From Sinonovacula constricta (taxonomy: Eukaryota; Mollusca; Bivalvia; Cardiida; Solecurtidae): a stretch of DNA of 64,000 bases. The stretch's first letter is position 1, and the number at the start of each line of letters is the position of its first letter. The notes under the pieces were generated by a model, which had not been told where the DNA came from, did not search any database, and saw nothing but the letters and a program-made list of their open reading frames with translations. The stretch spans positions 47,502,164 through 47,566,163 of the forward strand of contig CM017558.1 of assembly GCA_007844125.1 (NCBI GenBank), given 5' to 3'. The position numbers and the translations under genes are program-made. This document shows, in pieces, positions 50,072 to 61,373 of this stretch.

Positions 50072-50395
50072 GCATTCCCCTGCGAAAAATTCTTAGGAAT
50101 TCCTAGGATTTCCTGGAAATTCCAACTTTTTTCCAAGTTCTGATGGAAGACGGAATCCAAGAAAATCCAACTTAAGTTGGATTCCCACATACTCGGATTA
50201 TCTTGGATCTGGCGGTATTTGGACGCTGGCTCATTCTAGGAAAAACTTAGATAAACTTGGAATCCAAGAAAGTCTAACAAAAATCCGACAATTCAAAATC
50301 TGAGGAAGTCTAACATAATCCAACATTTTAGCAAAACTCGGAAAAAAACTTAGATTATCTAGGAATCAGACATTTTTCAAAAACTTACTTTAAAG
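50072..50395 (+). mobile_element. Dispersed element with internal AACTTGGAATCC-type motifs, copy 1
   Basis: Begins CCCCTGCGAAA and is filled with diverged AACTTGGAATCC, TCCAACTTAAGTTGGA and CTCGGA motifs, many forming small palindromes. A second copy lies inverted at 54475-54905 and shares the same CCCCTGCGAAA end. Class unknown. No target duplication found. Confidence 0.5.
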
Positions 50396-50839
50396 GTAGG
50401 GATGGCTCGTTTGAAAACCTTAGGTTCCGATGTCTGCCATTTATCTATCAAATATATTTGCACACTGAAATGATCACAGTGAGTTTTAAATGACATTATC
50501 TAACCGCCGACTCAGAATTTGAAATCACATTGCCATTAGCATTAGGATTAGCTTCTTTAGAGACCCTACCTTTAGAGCATAAAAAATTTGTAAATTTTGT
50601 TTCAGAACAGAAAAACAACTATTCAATCACTTTTGATATAGTTTTTTATTTAAATTTTTTCTACAATTCTAAAAAACACTTTTGGTACTGGCTCCACACT
50701 GGTTCTGAGCTTATTCGGTGTCATCATCAGCGTCTCCTGAAATTATAAGAGAATTAATTGCTGTAGACAATAGTAAAGTTTAAAATTAACCAGTAAAATA
50801 CAACTTGAATGTTTAGGTTAAGAAAGCAAAATAACCCAT

Positions 50840-50962
50840 GGACCACGTTAGAGTCCTGGTCAGGGCGAGAACTTTCATTTGGGGAGGTTTTCCTCCACCA
50901 ATAATTACTTGGACGTCACCAATATGGCCATAAATGTGTCAGCGCAATGTAACTATAAACAA
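50840..50962 (+). mobile_element. SINE, partial, with preserved 3' end
   Basis: Has GAGAACTTTCATTTGGGGAG, CCTCCACCAATAATTACTTGG, ATATGGCCATAAATGTGTC and an AATGTAACTATAAAC tail. The central GTGGTTCTACCC module is missing. The body matches the SINE at 24816. Confidence 0.7.
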
Positions 50963-51594
50963 ACAAAATCAAAACAACATGATTTCCCAACAATGACAAC
51001 TTCATTTACCAACAGCTGTGCCATGCAATTAATGATTAACACTGTAAATGCTAAAAGGTAGCAAATACATTAATACAATAACTGGTACAAATGGTCAAAA
51101 TGCTGCAGTTATCTTTGTACCTTTTGTCTGTCATCCATGCGTTGCTCTTCACTGACTTCCTTATTGACATCAGTCTGCAATGCCGATTCTTTTTTTGTTC
51201 ACTTGCATCTGGCTGTTGTTACAGAAAATAAAATACTTTACATGAGTGGCAATACCATACAAGCAAAGACAGTTTATGATGTGCTCAACCATCATGACAA
51301 GTTATCTTGGATATCTATTACCGGTGACCTAAATTTATTTTTTAACACTTGGTATTACCGTTAATCGGGTCACTCTAAAATAAACAATATTACAAAAATG
51401 TCTTAAGTTCGAACTTGTCAGAACCATATCAACTTTAACTGAAGCATAAATTAAATATACAGTAGATAACAAATGTTTATAGAAAAGTCAACGGTTTCAG
51501 AAAACGTTTGTAATAAGAAAAAACAAAGGTGAAATGTCGGAACTGAAAAAAATGGCGAAAATATTTGAAAGTTAATTTTGCATTCTAAACCGTT

Positions 51595-52241
51595 GGGTAC
51601 AGGAATAGTCGTACCATTGATAATTAACACTTGATTAGATAGTTGTCACTTCTCACTTGAAATTCATCAGAATATTTTGTTATTTTTCTTCGTTAAAGAT
51701 ATATAAACGAATTGTAAATCACATCTGATTAGTTTAAACAAAATAAAAAATGAAAAAATACAGCATTGAATGAATAAATGATTACATTTATTGAGGTTTT
51801 TGATATAATTACATGGCAAAATCCTCATTAATGGATTAAATCTAATTGCCAAAACTCATCATAATTCATTAAGGGCTAATCGTCAGATACCAAAAACTGA
51901 GTGGACAGTAAAATCAAACAAATGGTCATCAAATTAAATATCATTTTTAATACTCACATACAAAATATCACATGTTTACAATATTGAGTGCGTAAAATGA
52001 AAAAAAAAATAACAAAAAAATCAACAGCGTCGGTCTAAACAACTACAATATTACAAAAAAGTATCACTTTCCATCAATACATGTTTAAAAAATTAAGTGC
52101 AGATAAAATCCTATAAGTTGTTACATACAATCTCCATACTAAACATTTACGCATATATCTTATTATGTGGTACGACTATTCCCAATTCGGTACGAAATTG
52201 TAACGGTACGAGATTGTAGTGGTACGAATATTCCCGGAGCC
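51595..52241. mobile_element. Mutator-like non-autonomous element, 647 bp
   Basis: Flanked by an exact 9-bp duplication TAAACCGTT (51586-51594 and 52242-52250). Termini of 22 bp match at 17 positions: GGGTACAGGAATAGTCGTAC on the left, GGCTCCGGGAATATTCGTAC inward from the right. The right end carries three extra GGTACGA motifs. A 9-bp duplication and G-rich ends fit Mutator-like elements. No transposase frame. It lies just inside the putative first intron of the minus-strand candidate gene. Confidence 0.8.
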
Positions 52242-52333
52242 TAAACCGTTAATGTACTAAACTTACTACGTTCAGAAAACCTGATTTAAAATGTGGTGCT
52301 TCTTATACTTGTTTAAGTAGATCAATGTCTCAC

Positions 52334-52383
52334 CTCTGCTTAGTAGTCCAGTGACGAAGAGTCAACTTTTTCATCTTTTTCAT
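52334..52383 (-). other. Candidate first coding exon, minus strand
   Basis: ATG at 52383 gives MKKMKKLTLRHWTTKQ and then two bases before a consensus donor, AGAG|GTGAGA, with the GT at 52333-52332. A one-codon upstream ATG-TGA precedes it. The CpG block with ETS and NRF1-like sites lies immediately upstream. I cannot identify the protein or find the next exon. Confidence 0.3.
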
Positions 52384-52394
52384 CACATGTTTTG

Positions 52395-52500
52395 AAAATT
52401 GTCGCGGCCGGAAGTGTAGACTGCGCATGTGCGATTGTAAATCGGGACCCGATTGATCGGGACCCCCGGCGATTTCTTCGGTTATTTTCCGAAAGTTACG
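52395..52500. promoter_or_regulatory. CpG-dense promoter-like block
   Basis: The densest CpG cluster in the window. It holds an ETS site CCGGAAGTG (52408-52416), an NRF1-like site TGCGCATGTGCG (52422-52433, 11 of 12 to the consensus), and a perfect palindrome ATCGGGACCCGAT (52441-52453) followed by a second ATCGGGACCC. ETS plus NRF1 beside CpG is typical of animal housekeeping promoters. Direction most likely minus, given the ATG and donor at 52383-52332. Confidence 0.5.
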
Positions 52501-53492
52501 ATTGACTTTTACTGAAACACCGTAAAAGCGACTTTCAAACTTTTATTATTAAATGGTGTTATTCACATTCCCAATAAAGTTAGAGTGGTTTTAACACGAT
52601 ACCCTACTGTCTGTTCTGTAATTTTGTTGTCAAATTAGATATTAGACTGTAGATCTACTTGACCAGGTTTTCAAAAGACAACAACAAAAAAGTTATAAAA
52701 AAAACCCCCTGACTTCTTTGGAATTGGATCATTTTTTTACTGAGCTATTATTACCAAATGTTTTGTATCTGTCTTAAATGATAACATAGTTAAATATTGC
52801 TTTTGTGATCAGTCAGGTCAAGGTCACTGTAACTCAAAATAGCAGTTTGCTTTCCATGTCTAGTCAGGATTTAGATATTGATATCAGATGTAGATATTGA
52901 TATCAAATTTGGTAGTTAGCTTGTTTATAGGATATCCAAGTTTGGAATTGTTTTTGTTGTCCATTAGTTTGATGGACTGAGTCACTGTTACTAAATACAT
53001 TTTATTTTGTTCCTGTTCATTATCTTCTTTTTTGAGGATTGATCAAGTTAAGTAGGTAACTAGCTATCTCATGGGAAGAATATGTTTAGAATTGTTTTAG
53101 GGATCAATTGTCGTCAAGACATGTTATAAAATATATTTTTGGATTTTCTATAAGGAACTCAAGACAGGAGTAAAGTATTGTTACCAAATTACTTTCTAGG
53201 GAGAGTAAGTCTGGGACTGTTTTGTATATGGTTGTACGTGTGATCTCTGTTTAATAATAAATAATGACAAAATAAAGTTAAAAAAAATTGGCAATTAGTA
53301 TTTGGAGCTATTTTATGTCACATTCAGGCAAGCTTTTCTCATAACCAACTGTCCATCTAGCTGCATCAACAATTTGCTCGTAAACACTTTAAAGGCTACC
53401 GTTTTGATCCAATCTTAACCTGGACGCTGGTCAGAATGTCATAAAATGTTTGTCTGTATAAAATCTTGGATGAGACAACCTTAATTTCCAAT

Positions 53493-53612
53493 CAAGCGAG
53501 CGTGCTCGCATCCGCAACCATAATATTTAAGAAATGCAATCATATTAAGATTGCGGCAAGCTTGCGCAAACTTGTCGCAAACTTGTGACGAGCTTGTCGC
53601 AAGCGAGCGTTT
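53493..53612. repeat. CpG-rich cluster of short CTTGTCGCAA-type repeats
   Basis: AAGCGAGCG occurs near both ends and the right half repeats AAACTTGTCGC, AAACTTGTGACG, AGCTTGTCGC. It contains the near-palindrome GCAAGCTTGCGC. Confidence 0.6.
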
Positions 53613-53758
53613 TGGTGTGGGATGAAATAAAGATTTTATTGCAAGTATGCATGGAAGACCATCTTGTCCATATCTATAACCTACGAGATCTCACCAGCTG
53701 TGGGTTTTCCTTAATAAGTAGAACCTTGTATTACTGTGCTAGTTATTCTTTTTTGGGT

Positions 53759-53773
53759 GGGGGGGGGGGGGGG
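53759..53773 (+). repeat. G15 homopolymer
   Basis: Fifteen consecutive G, preceded by GGGT. Likely length-variable and prone to sequencing error. Confidence 0.9.
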
Positions 53774-54474
53774 CGTGATTAATGACACAGACAAAATAAG
53801 ATGGAAAAGTTCAGGTTTGCAAAATTCATTAGTCAATATTTTTGTTAAGCTTTGTTTCGACACTTTCTGCCTCTGTATTTTTGCATCAAATGAAAATATT
53901 TTCTGAGAATAAATTGCATTACTTAAACTTGAAGTTTTTTAGTGATTATTTCTGTGATGCTTTGTTTTTATTCTTTATCACCTTCAGGATTTTACATGCG
54001 GAATATGATGTAAAGTTTGCAGTTCAATCATGTTGTGAGTGGTTGTCCTTATTTTCAGACATCTAGCTCAGCTAGATATTAAAAAGTGAGATCCCTGACA
54101 CTGATATGATAGACAAGATACTGATCACTGATAAATAAAGCCACATTTTGCCTGTGTTGAATCAGCACAGTGCAATTAATTGCATCTATCGAATAAGAGT
54201 TGGCTTGATTATTAGTGCAGAATAATTTAGATATCACTGTTGTGTTCGATATAATCGTCAATGTTTTCACGAAGTGGCAAATCACAAATATTTATATTTA
54301 AAGTGATCAAAGTAAAAAAATACCTGCTTAATATGAATTGGGAATAAATTCATCTTATCATGTCCGGAACAAAACACATGGCAAAACAAAATAAACGGAA
54401 GGTCACGAGTCTGGAGCTCCTGTAAAAATATATGTTTAAAAAAAAACAACACTTAGGTGACAAATGAGCCCTAG

Positions 54475-54905
54475 GGTAAAGTCCAGGTTGTTCCCAGTAT
54501 TTCCGAGTTGAGTGCCAAAAGTCTGAGTTTTTCAGAAGTTGGAATTTCTTGGACTTTAACAATATGAAAATCAATTTTCAGCTCAAGCCTAAAGTCTAAG
54601 ATTTTCCCAATTTTTCCTAGTTTAGTTTTAAAAGTCCGAGTTTTTCTTAGTTTTTCCAACTTATAGTTTATGGAGCCAACCTAAAAGTCCGAGTAAATCC
54701 AACCTTTTCCAACTTCGACTAGAAGTCCGAGAAAATCCATGATATTCTGAATACTGGCTATCTCGGAATAACTTGGATTTATTTGGAATTTGATTCAATA
54801 GTTGAAGTCCGAGATATTCCAAGTTTGTCTAAGTAAGTAAACATGGATTAACTTGGAATCCATGATTTTACGAGCTTTTCCAACTTAACTCGGATTCTAT
54901 TTCGC
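54475..54905 (-). mobile_element. Dispersed element with internal AACTTGGAATCC-type motifs, copy 2
   Basis: Inverted relative to copy 1. The minus strand begins CCCCTGCGAAATAGAATCCG and contains repeated CTCGGACTT, AAGTTGGAAAA and AACTTGGAAT motifs. Its far end (CCCTAGGGTAAAGT on the plus strand) is only loosely similar to the CCCTGCGAAA end. Confidence 0.5.
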
Positions 54906-55730
54906 AGGGGTTGGTAAATGAATCGACACTCATGGGGATATCAATTATTACTGTTTCCTTGCAGAAATCGTCTCTTTTTTAAAATATTGTATAATACTTT
55001 TTTCCTTTGATAGTCTAAACTCACTTCAAGTCAAAGATTAGTTCATTTTTTCCACCAAGATTTTTGTTTATTTTTATCTGTATTGCTTTTTTTTATTTTA
55101 ACAATGTACGTAAACTGTTGTTTTTTTCCTTCCAAAATGTTATACATATATGTTAAATATTAAAAAGTATTTAATCAGAAAGATAACACAAATCAGTAGC
55201 TTGCTATAACAATTGGAGTTACTGATTTCCAAAATTTATAGTTTAGTTTTCATCATGTAATTTCTTTAAACTATAAAATTGTTTATCACTCCAAACAAAT
55301 TTAAGTTAAAAAATAGTTTTTTTCCCAGTTAAAATCATATACAAACATGACAGAGTTTACTGGTACTTTATAAAGCAAACAGCAGTCTCTAATTAGCAAT
55401 TTACTTGTATAAGAGACCAAACTGTACCTTGTGAATACTATCAGCTTCTAGACTGACCCTGGGAAATGTCTATGAACCCTGTTCATTATTAAGATTGTAA
55501 TATAACCGGAACCAGTCCATGGTGTCCATAATCAATCTCAAACCAGAACAATCTCTGGGACTCTACTGATAGTGTTTGCAATCATCCCTGACTTTAATCT
55601 TTCCCAGGGTTCTTCTGTCATTCTCATACCAATGATCCTGACCCATTTACTGCTACATCTGTTCTTACTTCATCCTAAATATCTCTTAACCTGCTAACAT
55701 CTTCAGCCATGCAGCAAACAGTGTAAATTC

Positions 55731-55824
55731 TGACCAGGCAGCTCACAGTTACAGCTGGTTGATCTAGAACAAAACTATTTGCCTAAGCTTGACACATTTG
55801 TGCTATGCAGTCTAAGAGTTAAAG
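55731..55824 (+). repeat. Dispersed repeat family D, copy 9
   Basis: GACCAGGCAGCT, GGTTGATCTAGAAC, AAACTATTTGCCTAAGC, TAAGAGTTAAAG. Confidence 0.6.
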
Positions 55825-56393
55825 ATGTGAAAGACCTTCAACTCATTCCCTGAGACCTATCATATCACTTATCATATTTCAAAAGGAGACAGTTGCCATT
55901 CATCAGGAACAAAGTTTAGCGCATACTGAAAAGCAAACCGGCAACACAGAGTCTCCAAGAGACAGAAGCCCACTGATGATAGTGGTCAGCCTGGTTGCCC
56001 TGTCAACCAATAGAACTGTCAGACCCTTGCTGACCAGTGCTCTAATCAAGGGGCCTGGAAGCATCATTTTTCTTCAATTACTTGCCCATTGTTAGTGACC
56101 AGGGGTCATTGTATCTCCAAGGGCTGACTCAGGCAAGGACTGGCTGTATGGGTCTGGCCAGATGGTCCATATACACTGTTCATGGTGATTGGAACTGACT
56201 GGTACAGACCAAAGGGACTTCAGACAACATGATATGGTTAACATTTAGTGAATTTATATATATCAATTGAACAGTATCACTGTTTTCTCATCTATTGTTC
56301 ATAACTATATATGTATGTTTATTAAATTATGCTAATAATACATTAATATTCAACATGAAATTAATACATTAATATTCAATATGAAATACTGAC

Positions 56394-56467
56394 CTGTACA
56401 GCTGGGAATCAAACCATGGGCCTTTTGATTGCAGTCAAGTGCTCTACCACTACACCAGTATCCACAG
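56394..56467 (-). pseudogene. tRNA-Cys-derived sequence
   Basis: The minus strand contains GTAGTGGTAGAGCACTTGAC, TGCAATCAAAAGG and box B-like GGTTTGATTCCC. It follows eukaryotic tRNA-Cys(GCA) from the D arm to the T loop, with one base missing in the anticodon loop and poor T-stem pairing. Seven-base ends pair at six positions. A pseudogene or SINE head, not a functional tRNA. A small related piece (GCTACAGCTGGGAATCA) is at about 56869-56885. Confidence 0.6.
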
Positions 56468-56814
56468 AATCTGAGTTTTGTTTTGCTTTTAGTGTCAATG
56501 GGTGTAACAAAGAAATGATGGGAGATGGGGGTGTGGGGGGCATTTGTGTTTTACAACCATCTTGTTTTTAATTAGTCTCCTGTCCTAACTAAAATATAGC
56601 AGAAGCTGAATGACGACTATTATACCAATATGTAGAGACCATAATCTGCTATGGAAACCTTCTGAGGAAGCAATTTGGTAGATCAATAAATTATCGCTGA
56701 TTGACATATAGTTTATTATAAGTTCAAACAAGAGCTTACAGGTAGGATTAGTGCTATTGAAACAGTCTTAAATTTTTGTTATTAACAAAAACCAGGTAGT
56801 AATTGACAGTCTGA

Positions 56815-59640
56815 TATATCCATCCCTACATATCATCTAAGTTATTTGTCCCTCCATATATTGACCGCTACAGCTGGGAATCATGTGAGTAATCCATCCC
56901 TGCATTATATCCGAGTTATTAATTCCTGTATTTTATCGTGGTACCATTCCTTTATATCATCTAAGATATCCATATCTGTATATCATCTGTAGTATCCATT
57001 CCTGTATATTATCAAGGTATCCATTCCTGTATATAATCTAAGATATCCATATCTGTATATCATCTGTAGTATCCATTCCTGTATATTATCAAGGTATCCA
57101 TTCCTGTATATAATCTAACATATCCATATCTGTTTGTCATATGTGGTATCCATCCCTGTATATTATTGAGGTATCCATTCCTGTATATTATAGAGGTATC
57201 CATTCCTGTATATTATAGAGGTATCCATTCCTGTATATTATAGAGGTATCCATTCCTGTATATTATCGTGGTACCATTCCTTTATATCATCTAAGATATC
57301 CATATCTGTATATCATCTGTAGTATCCATTCCTGTATATTATCAAGGTATCCATCCCTGTATAAAATCGAGGTATCCATTCCTGTATATCATCTGTAGTA
57401 TCCATTCCTGTATATTATCAAGGTATCCATTCCTGTATATAATCTAACATATCCATATCTGTATATCATATGAGGTATTCATTCCTGTATATTATCGAGG
57501 TATCCATTCCTGTATATTATCGAGGTGTTCATTCCTGTATATTATCAAGGTATCCATTCCTGTATATAATCTAACATATCCATATCTGTATATCATATGT
57601 GGTATTCATCCCTGTATATTATCTAACATATCCATATCTGTATATCATATGAGGTATCCATTCCTGTATATTATCGAGGTATCCATTCCTATATATTATC
57701 GAGGTATTCATTCCTGTATATTATCTAACATATCCATATCTGTATATCATAAGTGGTATCCATCCCTGTATATTATCGAGGTATCCATTCCTGTATATTA
57801 TCGAGGTATTCATTCCTGTATATTGTCTAACATATCCATATCTGTATATCATATGTGGTATCCATTCCTGTATATTGTCTAACATATCCATATCTGTATA
57901 TCATATGAGGTATCCATTCCTGTATATTGTCGAGGTATTCATTCCTGTATATCATCTGTAGTATCCATTCCTGTATATTATCAAGGTATCCATTCCTGTA
58001 TATAATCTAACATATCCATATCTGTATACCATATGTGGTATCTATCCCTGTATATTATTGATGTATCCATTCCTGTATATTATAGAGGTATTCATTCCTG
58101 TATATTATCGAGGTATCCATTCCTGTATATTATCGAGGTATCCATTCTTGCATATAATCTAAGATATCCATATCTGTATACCATATGTGGTATCCATCCC
58201 TGTATATTATTGATGTATCCATTCCTGTATATTATCGAGGTATCCATTCTTGCATATAATCTAAGATATCCATATCTGTATACCATATGTGGTATCCATC
58301 CCTGTATATTATCGAGGTATCCATTCTTGCATATAATCTAACATATCCATTCTTGTATATCATCTGTGGTATCCATTCCTGTAAATTAATTGAGGTATCC
58401 ATCCCTGGTTATTATCTTATTTATCTATGCCTGTATATGCTCTCTATTCTTGTTAATTATCTGAGTTATCTATTCCTATATATTATCTTAGTTGTTTATC
58501 CCTGTATATCATCTGAGATATCTTCCTGTATATCATTTGAGATATCTATTCCTATAAATCATCTGAGATATCTATCCCTGTATATTATCTGAGATATCTA
58601 TCCCTGTATATCATCTGAGATATTTATTTCCTGTAAATCATCTGAGATATCTATTCCTGTATATCATCTGAGATATCTATTCCTGTATATCATATGAGAT
58701 ATCTATTCCTGTATATTATCAGAGATATCTATTCCTGTATTTCATCTAAGATATCTATTCCTGTATATCATCTGAGATATCTATTCCTGTATATAACCTG
58801 AGTGATCTATTCTGGTATATCATCTGAGTGATCTATTCTGTATATTTTCTGAGATATCTATTCCTCTTAATAATTTGTGTTAACTGTTCCTGTATATCAT
58901 CTGAGATATCTGTTCCTATATATAAACTGAGTTATCTAAATAATTTATGTTAACTGATCATGTATATCATCTGAGTTATCTATTCCTGTATATCATCTTG
59001 GTTATTCATTTCTGTTATGTCACCTAAGATAGCTGTCCGTTTAAATCATCTTTTTATCTATTACTGCTAGTATATCAGATAAGATATCTATTTTCTGTAT
59101 ATCATTTATATACTCCTGTATACCAGCTCAGTTATCTATTTCTGTATATCATTGGAGTTAGCAATATATCGATTTTGTATATCATCAGAGTTATCTATTC
59201 ATGTATATCATTTTGAGATATCTATTCCCATTAATCACTTGAAATAACTATTTCTGTATACTATGTTTGTTAATCATCCTTGTACATCAGAGTTAACAAT
59301 TCCTGTTTATCAGCCAAGCTATCTATCCCAATTAATTTTCTATTCCTGTATGTCATTTATGTTATCTATTTCTGTATATCATCTAAAATAGCTATCCCTG
59401 TATATCATATGATTTATCTATCCCTGTATATCATCAGAGTTACCTATCTATGCTGTGTATTATATATTCCAGCATACCATCCAAATGATCTATTCTTGGA
59501 CTATCCATCCATATCTATGAAATGGCTTATCCTTTCTTGAATAGTATCTGAGTTATCCATTCCTTCAAATAATTCAAGTTATACATACAATCTTTGAACG
59601 TCATCTGTGTTATCCATCTTGTACATGAAATAAGTTTTAT
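56815..59640. repeat. 25/26-bp satellite-like array, 2.8 kb
   Basis: Left part (to about 58400): unit TATCCATTCCTGTATATTAT + CGAGG, alternating with TATCCATATCTGTATATCAT-type units, so a composite longer period is present. Right part (58500-59200): unit TATCTATTCCTGTATATCAT + CTGAGA. After 59200 it decays. Frames on both strands with YPFLYIIEV-type repeats are by-products: three 25-bp units equal 25 codons. Confidence 0.95.
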
Positions 59641-59673
59641 CCTTTGCAGAATGAGCTTTGCACTTTGCAGATG

Positions 59674-60296
59674 GTTGACCACTCAGTGAACAATTTGGAT
59701 CCTGTCATAATAGCTGACCAATCAGTGAACAGTGTGGATCCGGTCGTAAAGGCTAATCAATCAGTGGTCAGTGTACATCCCGGCATAAAGGCTGACCAAT
59801 CAGTGAACAGTTTGGATCCTGTCATAAAGGCTGACCACTCAGTCAACAATTTGGATCCTGTCATAATGGCTGACCAATCAGTGAACAGTGTGGATCCTGG
59901 CATGATGGCTGACCAATCAGGGAACAGTTTGGATCCTGTCATAAAGGCTGACCATTCAGTAAACAGTGTGGATCCTGGCAAAAAGGCTGACCAATCAGTG
60001 AACAGTATTGTTCCTGGCATGATTGTTGACCAATCAGTGAACAGTTTGGATCCAGGCATAAAGGCTGACCAATCAGTAAACAGTATAGATTCTGGCATAA
60101 TGGTTGACCAATCAGTGAACCGTGTATATCATGGCATAAAGACTGACCAATCTGTGAACAGTATGGACGCTGGCACGGTGGCTGACCAATCAGTGAACTG
60201 TATGGATTAAGGCATGATGGTTGACCAATCAGTGAACAGTATGGATCCTGGCATTAAGCTGACCAATCAGTGAACAGTGTGGATCCTGGCCAGACC
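59674..60296. repeat. 39-bp array, 16 units, frame-preserving, CCAAT in most units
   Basis: Units of exactly 39 bp start at 59674 and stay in register to 60220; a 1-bp deletion precedes the last unit at 60258. The plus frame (ATG 59671, stop TAA 60208-60210, 179 codons) encodes 13-residue repeats ADQSVNSVDPGIK. GACCAATCAG, an NF-Y-type CCAAT box, is in 11 units. A CTTTGCAG acceptor-like site is just upstream. Both a repeat-protein exon and a non-coding minisatellite are possible; the minus strand is also open for 113 codons, which favours non-coding. Confidence 0.9.
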
Positions 60297-60307
60297 GCAT
60301 GTAGCCG

Positions 60308-60350
60308 GAATCAGTGCAGGCTGGGCTGGATCTACACCGGCCACCAAGGT
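60308..60350 (+). repeat. Dispersed repeat family D-like fragment, copy 10
   Basis: CAGTGCAGGCTGGGCTGGAT then CTACACCGGCCACCAAGG. GC-richer than other copies and close to the abundant bivalve version as I remember it. Abuts the 39-bp array. Confidence 0.45.
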
Positions 60351-61153
60351 AAATATCAGACCAGACTGAACCTGTCTGGGGTAGAGTTGTCAAAGTTGTT
60401 GTGGATGGCTCCAAGCATACAGAGTGTCATTGTCAGTTATTTCAGATTCAGCTGCATCATTATTGTTAACCAGGCTTATATTAATACCATCATAGTTATA
60501 CCTTACAGCCTGTGTGTGCACATGTTTTTCGTGTTTGTACGTCTTGTATCACAAAGTCTTGTCTACCCTATACCCCAGAATGGGATGTCTTGTTCCAACC
60601 ATGTGACTTGTCTAGTATGAATATTTATGAGTATTTATCCTTATATGGAAGTATCTGGGGTGAAAGTGAGTTCGTATGTGAGGCTGCACGTGAATTTCAA
60701 CATTTTTCCAATTCTAAACCACTGGCCTTTCTTTTCTAACTAACCAGTCACTCTCTCACTGTCTGTGCAGATGAATGGTTCGACTGTTAACATAATGCCA
60801 TGTACCAGAATAATTTATTAATTATTCTGAAGTGTCCACCTGGTAATTATTATTACTTTTTATATGACATTTAATGTATTACTGTATTGTATTGAATTGA
60901 GCTACATTGTTTATGTGGTTTGGATTATGGAACTATATGAATATAAAAATCTCTTACCTTTTAAAACTAAGATGCTTAATTGTTGTTTTTAGTTTTTTTT
61001 CAGCATGTTTATTTAAAATAAACAACAAGTGAGTTTAACCCCATCATTATAAACCCCTACGAAGACCCCATAACATTACAGTTGTCCTCACAGTAGTTAT
61101 GCATTAAAACAATTATGTTGAAATGTTAACAAAGCCTTAGGATAGTTTGTCTA
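60351..61153. other. No gene seen
   Basis: A plus frame (60270-60620) runs out of the array into this region without a recognisable domain. The rest is AT-rich. Confidence 0.4.
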
Positions 61154-61373
61154 GTTTATATATAGGTTTATATATAGGTTTATATATAGGTTTATATTAT
61201 ATATAGGTTTATATATAGGTTTATATATAGGTATATATATAGGTTTATATATAGGTTTATATATAGGTTTATATATAGGTTTATATATAAGTTTATATAT
61301 AGGTTTATATATAGGTTTATATATAGGTTTATATATAGATTTATATATAGGTTTATATATAGGTTTATATATG
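61154..61373. repeat. 12-bp AT-rich minisatellite, about 18 copies
   Basis: Unit GTTTATATATAG, almost uniform, with a few substitutions. The minus-strand frame of INLY repeats is a by-product. Confidence 0.95.

Noticed and set aside
57649..58592. Open frames of 77-102 codons with YPFLYIIEV repeats
   Set aside because: By-products of the 25-bp array; both strands are open and frames break wherever a 26-bp unit occurs.
59757..60098. 113-codon minus-strand frame with FTDWSAFMPG repeats as a gene
   Set aside because: Complement of the 39-bp array; no start context, and the plus frame is longer.
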